From J054 sp965221985 (GTDB taxonomy: Bacteria > Pseudomonadota > Gammaproteobacteria > Steroidobacterales > GCA-2729495), in assembly GCA_965221985.1 (NCBI GenBank), contig OZ244928.1, forward strand, positions 2,232,001-2,296,000: a DNA stretch of 64,000 nucleotides, in the 5' to 3' direction. The notes under the pieces are model-generated. The model saw only the letters and a list, made by a program, of their open reading frames with translations, ran no database searches and was not told the origin of the DNA. Made by a program: the position numbers and the translations under genes. Position 1 is the stretch's first letter. Each line of letters begins with the position of its first letter. Of the stretch, positions 26,218 through 34,405 are shown piece by piece.

Positions 26218-27117
26218 TTAGGCTTTGGGTATGCTGGCGCGATTGCCGCGACCCCAGTGCAGTTTTCCGCGGAGAATCTCATAGTAGTCGTAGCCTAAGG
26301 GGTGGATTAACTGAACCTGAACGTCCGCGGCGGCCACGTGCAAACTATCGCCACTGCCTAGTTGACCGATGACCTCGCCGTCGCAGCTTACCGCCGCGAC
26401 ATCACCATTTTCTTCGCGCAAGCGAATTTCCGTACGGCTGTTGCCGGGAATGACAATGGGGCGATCACTCAAGGTGTGCGGACAAATGGGCGCTAACACG
26501 ACGGCGTCCAAGCCGGGGGTCACAATGGGTCCGCCACAACTGAGCGCGTAGGCCGTTGATCCAGTTGGGGTCGCCACGATAAAGCCGTCACCGGCATGGG
26601 TGTTTACATAGCGATCATTGACCCAGGTTTCAAAATCGAACATACGTCCGGAATCTAGCCGCTTGACCACGACATCGTTCAATGCCAAGCCAGCGGTAAC
26701 TTGGCCGCCGGCCGAAACTATTTCGGCACGCAGTAGGTTGCGATTTTCAGTTTCGTATTGGCCGGCAAGTATGGGTTCTAGTACGGCGAGCATGTCCGTC
26801 GGACTGATGTCGGCTAGAAATCCCAACCGGCCCCGGTTGATACCCAGTAACGGAATTGCGGCCGCCGCCGCACGGCGCGCCGCGAACAGCATCGTGCCGT
26901 CGCCACCGACGGCAATCATGAGCTGCGCTTGCGCGGCGAGTTCGTCTTCATCGACCAGATGGACAGTTTTGGGTAGTTTGGATCCGGGGTAGCCTTTACC
27001 CACTACGATTCGGCAGTCGCGGTCTTGTAGATAGTCTGCCAGCGCTTCGATGGATTCCGCTACACGGGAGTCACGCCAGTTTCCGGTCAGCCCAACGGCC
27101 TCAAAACTTTGCTGCAT
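26218..27117 (-). CDS. nadK: NAD kinase
   Basis: 299 residues. The enzyme phosphorylates NAD to NADP using ATP or polyphosphate, in the cytoplasm. Motifs in order: IAVGGDGTMLFAARR (GGDGT near residue 92), INRGRLGFLADI, the NDVVVKR pair, the conserved FIVATPTGSTAYALSCGGP, and ICPHTLSDRPIVIP. VLAPICPHTLS and the later SCDGE are typical of bacterial NadK. It lies upstream of recN and is divergent from hrcA, with 172 bases between the start codons. Confidence 0.97.
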   Translation of the reverse strand: MQQSFEAVGLTGNWRDSRVAESIEALADYLQDRDCRIVVGKGYPGSKLPKTVHLVDEDELAAQAQLMIAVGGDGTMLFAARRAAAAAIPLLGINRGRLGFLADISPTDMLAVLEPILAGQYETENRNLLRAEIVSAGGQVTAGLALNDVVVKRLDSGRMFDFETWVNDRYVNTHAGDGFIVATPTGSTAYALSCGGPIVTPGLDAVVLAPICPHTLSDRPIVIPGNSRTEIRLREENGDVAAVSCDGEVIGQLGSGDSLHVAAADVQVQLIHPLGYDYYEILRGKLHWGRGNRASIPKA

Positions 27118-27289
27118 TTGACAATATGTCCTGGCTGGCGAAATCGCGCCTCAAGAGGCCGACATTACCGGCTCGACCTTTGAGTCAGCAAGCCTGAGAT
27201 TTACCTAAATGGCGCGCAAAGGCAGTTATGGGTGCACCGGGCAGGGGAATTCATTGACGAATCGCCGAAAATCGTCCAATTTTCCGTCT

Positions 27290-28342
27290 ATGAGTCCAGA
27301 TTCTTCTCAGCCGGAACCCTCAGATCGCGCCCAGCATATTCTGCGCGCCTTGGTTGAGCACTATATTCGAGATGGTCAGCCCGTGGGTTCGCGCACCTTG
27401 GCCAAGAGCAAAGAGCTGGCCCTTAGTCCTGCCACCATTCGCAATGTCATGGCGGATCTTGAAGAGCTTGAATTTATTGTGGCGCCCCATACCTCCGCCG
27501 GCCGCGTTCCCACGCCGAAGGGTTATCGGTTTTTTGTGGACACCCTGGTCAAGTTTCAGCCGCCACGCAATCGGGAATTGAATCGGCTGCAATTGCAGTT
27601 GGAAGATGAAGGTCAGTTGGATGCGAAAACGCTTGCCGGCCGTGCGTCGGAAGCGCTGTCCTCGTTAACGAGTTTGGCTGGCATCGTGACCATTCCCAGA
27701 CCCACGCAAGCCAAACTCCGACAGGTGGAGTTCATTCCCCTGGCGGACCGGCGGGTCTTGGCAATCCTGGTTTTTAACGATGCCGAGGTGCAAAACCGTG
27801 TCTTGACCATGGACCGTGACTATTCTCAGGAAGAATTGCGGCGCGCGGCTAACTATTTAACGGAAAATTTCTTGGGCCGTGAATTATCCGAGGTGCGCGC
27901 GGGTGTCTTGCGAGATCTGCAAAGTACGCGCGAGGACATGAACCAACTGATGATCGATACGGTGGCTATTGCCGAACAGGCGCTAAACCGAGATGACTCG
28001 GGTTATGTCTTGTCGGGCCAAACCAAGTTGATGGATTTTGATGAGCTGTCCAACGTCGAATCACTCAAGCACCTTTTCGAGGCCTTCAACCGCCAGCGCG
28101 ATCTATTGACTTTGCTCGATCGAAGTATCGCGGCCGACGGCGTGCAGATATTCATCGGTGAGGAGTCTGGCTATCGCATACTGGACGAATTCAGCGTGGT
28201 CACGGCGCCTTATGGGGCTGACGACCAAGTGGTCGGCGTCTTGGGCGTTATCGGCCCCACGCGCATGGCCTATGAGCGAGTGATTCCCATCGTCGATATC
28301 ACGGCCCGTTTGGTGGGCGCGGCCTTGAATTCTTCTCAGTAG
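27290..28342 (+). CDS. hrcA: Heat-inducible transcription repressor HrcA
   Basis: 350 residues from the ATG at 27290; the open frame begins earlier, at 27209, but MSPDSSQPEPSDRAQHIL fits the family. HrcA represses chaperone genes by binding the CIRCE element and depends on GroEL for activity. The N-terminal winged helix contains YIRDGQPVGSRTLAKSK, SPATIRNVMADLEELEFI and HTSAGRVPTPKGYRFFVD. The GAF-like regulatory half includes VFNDAEVQNRVL and IFIGEESGY. It leads the block hrcA-grpE-dnaK-dnaJ. No CIRCE sequence (TTAGCACTC-N9-GAGTGCTAA) was seen in this block, so its target, probably groESL, should lie elsewhere. Confidence 0.96.
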   Translation: MSPDSSQPEPSDRAQHILRALVEHYIRDGQPVGSRTLAKSKELALSPATIRNVMADLEELEFIVAPHTSAGRVPTPKGYRFFVDTLVKFQPPRNRELNRLQLQLEDEGQLDAKTLAGRASEALSSLTSLAGIVTIPRPTQAKLRQVEFIPLADRRVLAILVFNDAEVQNRVLTMDRDYSQEELRRAANYLTENFLGRELSEVRAGVLRDLQSTREDMNQLMIDTVAIAEQALNRDDSGYVLSGQTKLMDFDELSNVESLKHLFEAFNRQRDLLTLLDRSIAADGVQIFIGEESGYRILDEFSVVTAPYGADDQVVGVLGVIGPTRMAYERVIPIVDITARLVGAALNSSQ

Positions 28343-28411
28343 TCCCCAAATAGCACTTTGTAAGGCGACCGGCGTTAGGGGCACGGCTGCATGGGTGTAC
28401 GGAGTATGGGA

Positions 28412-28987
28412 ATGTCAGATACAGCAGAGAACGCATCCGCCGATATTGGCGAGCTTGAAAACGCAAAGGCCTCAGGCGAAAAATCAGAACAAACGTCAGA
28501 ATCTAATGATGCCGCGGACCTGGAAGGCGCCTTAAGCCAGGCGCGAGCTGACGCGGAGCGATATCAAAACGACTATCTGCGCATGGCGGCCGAGTTGGAC
28601 AACGTGCGTAAGCGCGCCGCGCGTGAAACCCAGAATGCGCGGCAATTTGGCATCGAGCGATTTGCAGGGGAGCTGCTTGATGTCGTGGATAGCTTGGAAA
28701 TGGGCTTGGCGGTGGAGACGGCCACGGCCGAAGCCCTGCGCGAAGGCAGCGAGGCGACCCACCGGCAGTTGATCTCAGCCTTGGAAAAGCACGGCGTGAA
28801 AGTCATTGAGCCCGAAGGTGAACCCTTCGATCCCGAGTTCCATGAAGCCATTTCAACACAGGCATCAGATACGGCGGAACCTGGTTCCGTGCTGGTGGTG
28901 GTGCAAAAGGGCTATGTCCTCAACGGGCGGCTGCTGCGGCCGGCCCGGGTTGTGGTGTCAGCTGAAGCATCGGCGAATGGGGCTTGA
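28412..28987 (+). CDS. grpE: Nucleotide exchange factor GrpE
   Basis: 191 residues from the ATG at 28412 (GGAG 7 bases before); ATGs at 28391 and 28406 are in frame. GrpE releases ADP from DnaK. An acidic disordered front is followed by a long helix (LSQARADAERYQNDYLRMAA, then ELDNVRKRAARE), the GrpE core (FAGELLDVVDSLEMGL), and the C-terminal beta domain (FDPEFHEAIS, VLVVVQKGYVLNGRLLRPA with RVVVS). A sigma-32-type promoter overlaps its stop codon and serves dnaK. Confidence 0.97.
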   Translation: MSDTAENASADIGELENAKASGEKSEQTSESNDAADLEGALSQARADAERYQNDYLRMAAELDNVRKRAARETQNARQFGIERFAGELLDVVDSLEMGLAVETATAEALREGSEATHRQLISALEKHGVKVIEPEGEPFDPEFHEAISTQASDTAEPGSVLVVVQKGYVLNGRLLRPARVVVSAEASANGA

Positions 28988-29011
28988 AACCAGATTGGAT
29001 GAGCCCCATTT
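28983..29011 (+). promoter_or_regulatory. Sigma-32 type heat-shock promoter for dnaK
   Basis: CTTGAAA at 28983-28989 and CCCCATTT at 29004-29011 are separated by 14 bases, matching the consensus CTTGAAA-N13-15-CCCCAT-T of RpoH promoters at every core base. It overlaps the grpE stop codon and would start transcription about 50 bases before the dnaK ATG. It implies sigma-32 control of dnaK in addition to any HrcA control elsewhere. Confidence 0.88.
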
Positions 29012-29066
29012 AGAAGCTCAGAGTTTTTAGCAATTGTTGCGTTAATTAATACGCGCGGAGACAGTC

Positions 29067-31013
29067 ATGGGTAAGATTATCGGTATTGACCTGGGAACCA
29101 CCAACTCCTGTGTTGCCATCATGGAAGGCAAGCAGGCCAAGGTCATCGAGAACAGCGAGGGAGATCGCACCACGCCATCCGTGGTGGCCTTTGGCAAAGA
29201 TGGCGAAGTCTTGGTCGGGCAGCCGGCCAAGCGTCAGGCTGTCACCAACCCAAGCAATACGCTATTCGCGGTGAAGCGCTTAATCGGTCGTCGCTTTGAA
29301 GACGACGTGGTGCAGCGGGACATCGACATGGTCCCGTACAAGATCGTCAAGGCGGACAACGGTGACGCTTGGGTGCAGGCCGACGGTAAGAGCATGGCGC
29401 CGCCCGAAATCTCGGCGCGTGTATTGATGAAGATGAAGAAGACGGCTGAGGATTACCTCGGTGAAGATGTCACCGAAGCGGTGATCACCGTGCCGGCCTA
29501 CTTCAACGACTCTCAACGCCAGGCAACCAAAGACGCTGGCAAAATTGCGGGCCTGGACGTCAAGCGGATTATCAATGAGCCCACGGCGGCGGCCCTAGCC
29601 TATGGCATGGACAAGCAGCGTGGAGACCGCAAGATTGCCGTTTACGACTTAGGCGGCGGTACCTTTGATATCTCCATCATCGAAATTGCTGAAATCGACG
29701 GTGAGCATCAGTTCGAGGTTTTGTCGACCAATGGTGACACCTTCTTGGGTGGCGAAGATTTCGACATGCGCGTGATCGAATATCTGGCTAGCGAATTCGA
29801 GAAGGAAAGCGGTGTGGATATCCGCAATGACCCCCTGGCCATGCAGCGCCTTAAAGAAGGTGGTGAAAAGGCCAAGATCGAATTGTCGTCTCAGCAGCAA
29901 ACGGATGTGAATTTGCCGTACATCACGGCGGATTCCAGCGGACCGAAGCATCTTAATATAAAGCTGACCCGCGCCAAGCTCGAGTCTTTGGTGGAAGATC
30001 TGGTCAATCGGACTATCGGACCTTGCAAGACGGCATTGAGCGACGCCGGGCTCAAAGTTTCGGATGTCGACGACGTGATTTTGGTTGGTGGCCAGACACG
30101 CATGCCCAAAGTTCAAGCCACCGTGCAAGAGTTCTTTGGTAAAGAGCCGCGTAAGGACGTGAACCCCGATGAAGCCGTGGCTGTTGGCGCCGCGATTCAG
30201 GCGGGTGTGTTGTCTGGCGATGTCAAAGACGTCTTGTTGCTGGACGTCACGCCTTTGTCCTTGGGTATTGAAACCCTCGGCGGTGTCATGACCCGTCTCA
30301 TCGATAAGAACACCACGATTCCCACGAACGCGAATCAAGTGTTTTCTACCGCGGACGACAATCAAACGGCCGTGACCATTCATGTGCTGCAAGGCGAGCG
30401 GGAGCGGTCACAAGACAACAAGTCCCTTGGACGTTTTGACTTGAGCGACATTCCACCAGCACCGCGGGGTATGCCGCAGATTGAAGTCACCTTTGACATC
30501 GATGCCAACGGTATTTTGAATGTATCCGCCAAAGATAAGGCGACGGGCAAGGAGCAGAAGATTGTCATCAAAGCATCCAGCGGTTTGTCGGATGACGAGA
30601 TCGATAAGATGGTCAATGATGCAGAAGCCCATGCTGAGGAAGATCGCAAATTCCGCGAGTTGGTGGACGTGCGCAATCAGGCCGATGCTCTGGTGCACGG
30701 CGCAGAAAAATCCCTCGCCGATTTGGGCGACAAAGTCAGCGCTGAGGATCGGAGTAATGTCGAAACTGCCGTGGCCGATTTGAAAGAGGCTTTGAAAGGC
30801 GACAGCAAAGAGGCTATCGAAGCCAAGAGCCAGGCCCTGAGTGCGGCATCCGCCAGCATTGCACAGCAAGCTTACGAACAAGCCCAGGCCGAGCAGGCTG
30901 ACGGTGCCGGCGCCGATGATGCTGCCGCTGCCGCGGACGGATCGGACGATATCGTCGATGCCGAGTTTGAGGAAGTTCAGGACGGCAAGGATCCGAAGTC
31001 TGGTACGGGCTGA
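29067..31013 (+). CDS. dnaK: Chaperone DnaK (Hsp70)
   Basis: 648 residues, ATG preceded by GGAG. DnaK binds exposed hydrophobic peptides and releases them in an ATP cycle driven by DnaJ and GrpE. The nucleotide domain begins IIGIDLGTTNSCVAIMEG and includes VITVPAYFNDSQRQATKDAG, RIINEPTAAALAYG and IAVYDLGGGTFDISII. A DVTPLSLGIETLGG stretch opens the substrate domain (from about residue 390). The lid is Ala/Gln-rich near the end, and the final residues are acidic with DDIVDAEFEEV, the typical tail. A strong terminator follows. Confidence 0.99.
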   Translation: MGKIIGIDLGTTNSCVAIMEGKQAKVIENSEGDRTTPSVVAFGKDGEVLVGQPAKRQAVTNPSNTLFAVKRLIGRRFEDDVVQRDIDMVPYKIVKADNGDAWVQADGKSMAPPEISARVLMKMKKTAEDYLGEDVTEAVITVPAYFNDSQRQATKDAGKIAGLDVKRIINEPTAAALAYGMDKQRGDRKIAVYDLGGGTFDISIIEIAEIDGEHQFEVLSTNGDTFLGGEDFDMRVIEYLASEFEKESGVDIRNDPLAMQRLKEGGEKAKIELSSQQQTDVNLPYITADSSGPKHLNIKLTRAKLESLVEDLVNRTIGPCKTALSDAGLKVSDVDDVILVGGQTRMPKVQATVQEFFGKEPRKDVNPDEAVAVGAAIQAGVLSGDVKDVLLLDVTPLSLGIETLGGVMTRLIDKNTTIPTNANQVFSTADDNQTAVTIHVLQGERERSQDNKSLGRFDLSDIPPAPRGMPQIEVTFDIDANGILNVSAKDKATGKEQKIVIKASSGLSDDEIDKMVNDAEAHAEEDRKFRELVDVRNQADALVHGAEKSLADLGDKVSAEDRSNVETAVADLKEALKGDSKEAIEAKSQALSAASASIAQQAYEQAQAEQADGAGADDAAAAADGSDDIVDAEFEEVQDGKDPKSGTG

Positions 31014-31028
31014 ACTGGGTAACCAGAT

Positions 31029-31066
31029 GCCGGCGCACGAACTAGCCTCTCGTGCGCCGGCCTTTT
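31029..31066 (+). terminator. Intrinsic terminator between dnaK and dnaJ
   Basis: A perfect 12-bp stem, GCCGGCGCACGA (31029-31040) and TCGTGCGCCGGC (31050-31061), has a 9-base loop and is followed by CTTTT. It lies 16 bases after the dnaK stop and would end or reduce transcription into dnaJ, giving more DnaK than DnaJ. Confidence 0.85.
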
Positions 31067-31118
31067 GCTATCTGTCTTGGCTGTCCTAGCCGTTGGTCGA
31101 GATTGAAAAGGAGGCCTA

Positions 31119-32258
31119 GTGGCCAAACGCGATTACTACAAAGTGCTGGATGTCGAGCGCGGCGCGGATGAGTCTGCCATTAAAAAGGCATACCGGCGTT
31201 TGGCCATGAAACACCATCCTGATCGCAATCCAGATAGTCAGGAGTCCGCTCAAAAATTCAAAGAGGCCAAGGAGGCCTACGAAGTCTTATCCGATGCGGA
31301 GACCCGCGCTACTTATGATCGTTTTGGTCATGCTGGTGTAGAGGCTGCCGCCGGGCAAAGCCGCGCGGGCGGTATGAATCCTGGCGATGCTTTTGGCGAT
31401 ATTTTTGGCGACGTGTTCGGCGATATTTTCGGCGGCGGCCGGCGCGGGGGCCGCAGTAACGTCTACCGCGGTGCGGATCTTCGCTACGAGCTGGTCTTGG
31501 ACCTCGAGCAGGCGGTATTCGGCGAAACGGTCAACATCAACATCCCCAGCTTGAGCGCTTGCAAAACCTGCGACGGCAGCGGCGCGAAGCCGGGCACCTC
31601 GTCTGCCACCTGCAGCAGCTGCGGCGGTGCGGGTCAGGTCCGGATGCAACAAGGCTTCTTTTCCGTTCAGCAGACCTGTCCCAAGTGCCGCGGCGCCGGT
31701 AAGACCATCGATGAGCCTTGCACCACCTGCCGTGGTCAGGGCAGAACCCAAGAAGACAAAACCTTGGCGGTGAAAGTTCCGCCCGGCGTTGATACCGGCG
31801 ATCGGATTCGCCTAAGCGGCGAGGGCGAGGCGGGCCAGAACGGTGGGCCCGCGGGTGATCTCTATGTTGATATCCGGGTGCGTAAACACCCAATTTTCGA
31901 GCGCGACGGGGCGAACTTGTCGTGTCAGGTGCCCGTGAGTTTCGCCACGGCGGCACTTGGTGGTACCGTGGATGTGCCCACCTTGGACGGTGAGGTTAGC
32001 TTGAAAATTCCGGCGGAGACCCAGTCGGGCAGGGTGTTCCGGTTGCGTGGTAAAGGGGTGAAGCCAGTCCGCGGCAATAGCCTGGGCGACCTCTATTGTG
32101 CCGTTGATGTTGAAACGCCGGTGAAGCTGACCGGCAAGCAAAAAGAATTGCTGCAGAAGTTCAACGAGGCGGTGGTGGCCGGCGGAAATCGCCACCGGCC
32201 GCGTAGTAGTTCTTGGGCCGATGGCGTTAAGCGCTTTTTTGATCGAATGAGTTCCTGA
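31119..32258 (+). CDS. dnaJ: Chaperone DnaJ (Hsp40)
   Basis: 379 residues, starting at GTG 31119 behind a strong AAGGAGG. The J domain has YKVLDVERGADESAIKKAYR and the HPD triad in MKHHPDRNP (about 33-35), which stimulates DnaK ATPase. A Gly/Phe-rich linker (GDAFGDIFGDVFGDIFGGG) follows, then four CxxCxGxG zinc modules (CKTCDGSG, CSSCGGAG, CPKCRGAG, CTTCRGQG) at about 148-215, and the C-terminal client-binding domains. A terminator separates it from dnaK, so it may be partly read-through and partly separately transcribed. Confidence 0.98.
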   Translation: MAKRDYYKVLDVERGADESAIKKAYRRLAMKHHPDRNPDSQESAQKFKEAKEAYEVLSDAETRATYDRFGHAGVEAAAGQSRAGGMNPGDAFGDIFGDVFGDIFGGGRRGGRSNVYRGADLRYELVLDLEQAVFGETVNINIPSLSACKTCDGSGAKPGTSSATCSSCGGAGQVRMQQGFFSVQQTCPKCRGAGKTIDEPCTTCRGQGRTQEDKTLAVKVPPGVDTGDRIRLSGEGEAGQNGGPAGDLYVDIRVRKHPIFERDGANLSCQVPVSFATAALGGTVDVPTLDGEVSLKIPAETQSGRVFRLRGKGVKPVRGNSLGDLYCAVDVETPVKLTGKQKELLQKFNEAVVAGGNRHRPRSSSWADGVKRFFDRMSS

Positions 32259-32288
32259 CCTCAGCGTCGGCGAACGGCGGAGTAAAGC

Positions 32289-33104
32289 ATGTTGCAGCTA
32301 GCAATCCTCGGGGCCAATGGTCGCATGGGTCAAACTCTAGTCCGCCTAATTGCTCGATCCGCGGACCTAAGGCTCGCAGCGGCTGTTGCTGAGCCGAGGC
32401 ATGGTGATCTTGGCCGGGACGCGGGCGAGCTTGCTGGTGTCGGTCAGCTAGGTGTCGTACTGACTGATGATGCAGCGGCCGGTCTGCACGGCGCTGATGT
32501 GGCCATCGATTTTACCTTGCCCGCCGCCACACCCGGCCATCTCAGTGCCTGTGTGGGTGCAGCTGTGCCGCTGGTCTTGGGAACCACCGGACTTGATGCG
32601 GCAGCGGAAGCGGATTTGTCGAGTGCTTCTCAAATTATTTCAATAGTTTATGGCCGTAATATGAGCATCGGTGTGAACTTAGTTACCGAGCTGCTTCGAG
32701 TGGCCGCCCGTACCCTGGGCGACGAGTACGATATTGAGATACTGGAGACTCACCACCGAAATAAACTCGATGCGCCTTCAGGCACGGCACTGCAACTCGG
32801 CGAGGCGGCGGCCGCGGCTCGAGCGGTGTCGCTGGAGGACGTGGCTGTCTATGACCGGCATGGTCAGCGCGCCGCGCGTGCAACGGGGAGCATCGGGTTT
32901 GCGAGTCTGCGTGCGGGCACTGTCGTTGGTGACCACCGCGTCTTGCTGGCTGCCGATGAAGAGCTGGTTGAAATTAGTCATCGTGCCCTAGACCGGTCTG
33001 TATTTGCGCGCGGCGCACTGCGCGCGGCCCGCTGGCTACCCGGCAGGGCAGCGGGTTTGTATTCCATGCGCGAAGTCCTTGGACTGGATGACCAATTCAG
33101 CTGA
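32289..33104 (+). CDS. dapB: 4-hydroxy-tetrahydrodipicolinate reductase
   Basis: 271 residues. It reduces 4-hydroxy-tetrahydrodipicolinate with NAD(P)H in lysine and diaminopimelate synthesis. The nucleotide loop is LAILGANGRMGQTLVRLI, followed by DVAIDFTLPAATPGHL and LVLGTTGL. The active-site stretch is EILETHHRNKLDAPSGTALQLGEA, with the conserved His pair and Lys, then SLRAGTVVGDHRVLLA. It follows dnaJ by 30 bases and precedes carA, a common gammaproteobacterial order. Confidence 0.97.
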   Translation: MLQLAILGANGRMGQTLVRLIARSADLRLAAAVAEPRHGDLGRDAGELAGVGQLGVVLTDDAAAGLHGADVAIDFTLPAATPGHLSACVGAAVPLVLGTTGLDAAAEADLSSASQIISIVYGRNMSIGVNLVTELLRVAARTLGDEYDIEILETHHRNKLDAPSGTALQLGEAAAAARAVSLEDVAVYDRHGQRAARATGSIGFASLRAGTVVGDHRVLLAADEELVEISHRALDRSVFARGALRAARWLPGRAAGLYSMREVLGLDDQFS

Positions 33105-33238
33105 ACTGCTCGCGCAGTTCACGCCGACGGACTACAATGGCGCGGGTCCCTGATTGATCGACTTCGGGCGGGAGGGTGCTTGTGTGCTTCTCGCCCGGTT
33201 CGTGTGTCTATGCACCAGAATTTCGTGAGCCGCTCGTT

Positions 33239-34396
33239 GTGACTGAAAAAGCCCTATTGGCGCTGGAAGACGGCACCGTTTTCCGCGGCGTATCTGTCGG
33301 AGCCAAGGGTAAAACCATTGGCGAGGTCGTATTTAATACGGCCATGACTGGCTATCAGGAGATCCTGACTGATCCCTCCTATTGTCGGCAGATCGTTACC
33401 TTAACGTATCCCCATATTGGCAACACCGGCGTCACCAGCTTGGACAATGAAAGCGAAAAGCTGCACGCCTCCGGCTTGGTCATTCGCGATCTACCTCAGC
33501 TGCAGGTGAGCTGGCGTAAGGAGTTGGATCTACAAGATTTTCTTGTGCGGGCGAACACGGTAGCCGTCGCGGAGATTGATACGCGTAAATTGACGAGAGT
33601 GCTGCGCGATAAAGGCGCATTGTCGGGCTGCATCATGACCGGTGATGTCGATCCCCAAGTGGCCGTGGAACACGCGAAGCGTTTTCCGGGCTTGGCCGGC
33701 ATGGACCTGGCGCGTGTCGTTACCACCCAAAGTAGCTATCAGTGGAATCTTGGCGTCGACTGGCCGCCGAATGACGGCGTGCCGGAAAAACGTGTCGATC
33801 GGTTCAACGTGGTGGTCTACGACTTTGGCGTTAAACGCAATATTTTGCGTTTGCTGGTGGATGCGAACTGTCAGCTCTTGGTCGTGCCCGCGCAAACATC
33901 GGCGGAGGACGTCATGGCTTTGGAGCCCGATGGTGTTTTCCTGTCCAATGGCCCCGGTGATCCGGAACCCTGCGAATATGCCATTGCGGCGATCAAGGAA
34001 ATATTGGCAGCGCGAGTGCCTATTTTTGGAATTTGCCTGGGCCATCAATTGCTGGCTCTCGCCAGTGGTGCGAAGACGACCAAGATGAAGTTTGGTCACC
34101 ACGGGGCGAATCACCCGGTGCTAGATCTGGAAACCGATCAAGTCTTGATCACCAGTCAAAACCACGGTTTCGCGGTGGACGAAGCCAGTCTGCCGGAAAA
34201 TCTACAAGCCACGCATCGTTCCTTATTTGATGATTCACTTCAGGGAATATCTAGAACTGATTGTTTTGCAATGGGTTTTCAAGGTCATCCAGAGGCCAGT
34301 CCCGGGCCTCATGATTTATTGCCCATGTTTTCCCGATTCACCGATGCGATGCAGGCCAATCGGGCGGACCGGCAACCCTCCGTGGCGCGTGGCTGA
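33239..34396 (+). CDS. carA: Carbamoyl-phosphate synthase small subunit
   Basis: 385 residues if it starts at GTG 33239, which gives MTEKALLALEDGTVFRG as in other CarA; the open frame begins at 33176 and no good ribosome-binding site decides. CarA hydrolyses glutamine and passes ammonia to CarB for arginine and pyrimidine synthesis. The N-terminal domain has VVFNTAMTGYQEILTDPSY, and the class I amidotransferase half has VVYDFGVKRNILRLL, FLSNGPGDPEPC, the nucleophile Cys in IFGICLGHQLLA, and the catalytic His/Glu in GFQGHPEASPGPHD. It lies 9 bases before carB. Confidence 0.97.
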   Translation: MTEKALLALEDGTVFRGVSVGAKGKTIGEVVFNTAMTGYQEILTDPSYCRQIVTLTYPHIGNTGVTSLDNESEKLHASGLVIRDLPQLQVSWRKELDLQDFLVRANTVAVAEIDTRKLTRVLRDKGALSGCIMTGDVDPQVAVEHAKRFPGLAGMDLARVVTTQSSYQWNLGVDWPPNDGVPEKRVDRFNVVVYDFGVKRNILRLLVDANCQLLVVPAQTSAEDVMALEPDGVFLSNGPGDPEPCEYAIAAIKEILAARVPIFGICLGHQLLALASGAKTTKMKFGHHGANHPVLDLETDQVLITSQNHGFAVDEASLPENLQATHRSLFDDSLQGISRTDCFAMGFQGHPEASPGPHDLLPMFSRFTDAMQANRADRQPSVARG

Positions 34397-34405
34397 GGAC
34401 CACTG

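Noticed and set aside
28343..29066. CIRCE operator for HrcA near grpE or dnaK
   Set aside because: No TTAGCACTC-N9-GAGTGCTAA-like inverted repeat is present; only the sigma-32-type promoter was found.
29649..30392. 247-codon open frame antisense to dnaK
   Set aside because: It is a shadow of the conserved dnaK reading frame; no ribosome-binding site and low-complexity His/Gln-rich translation.
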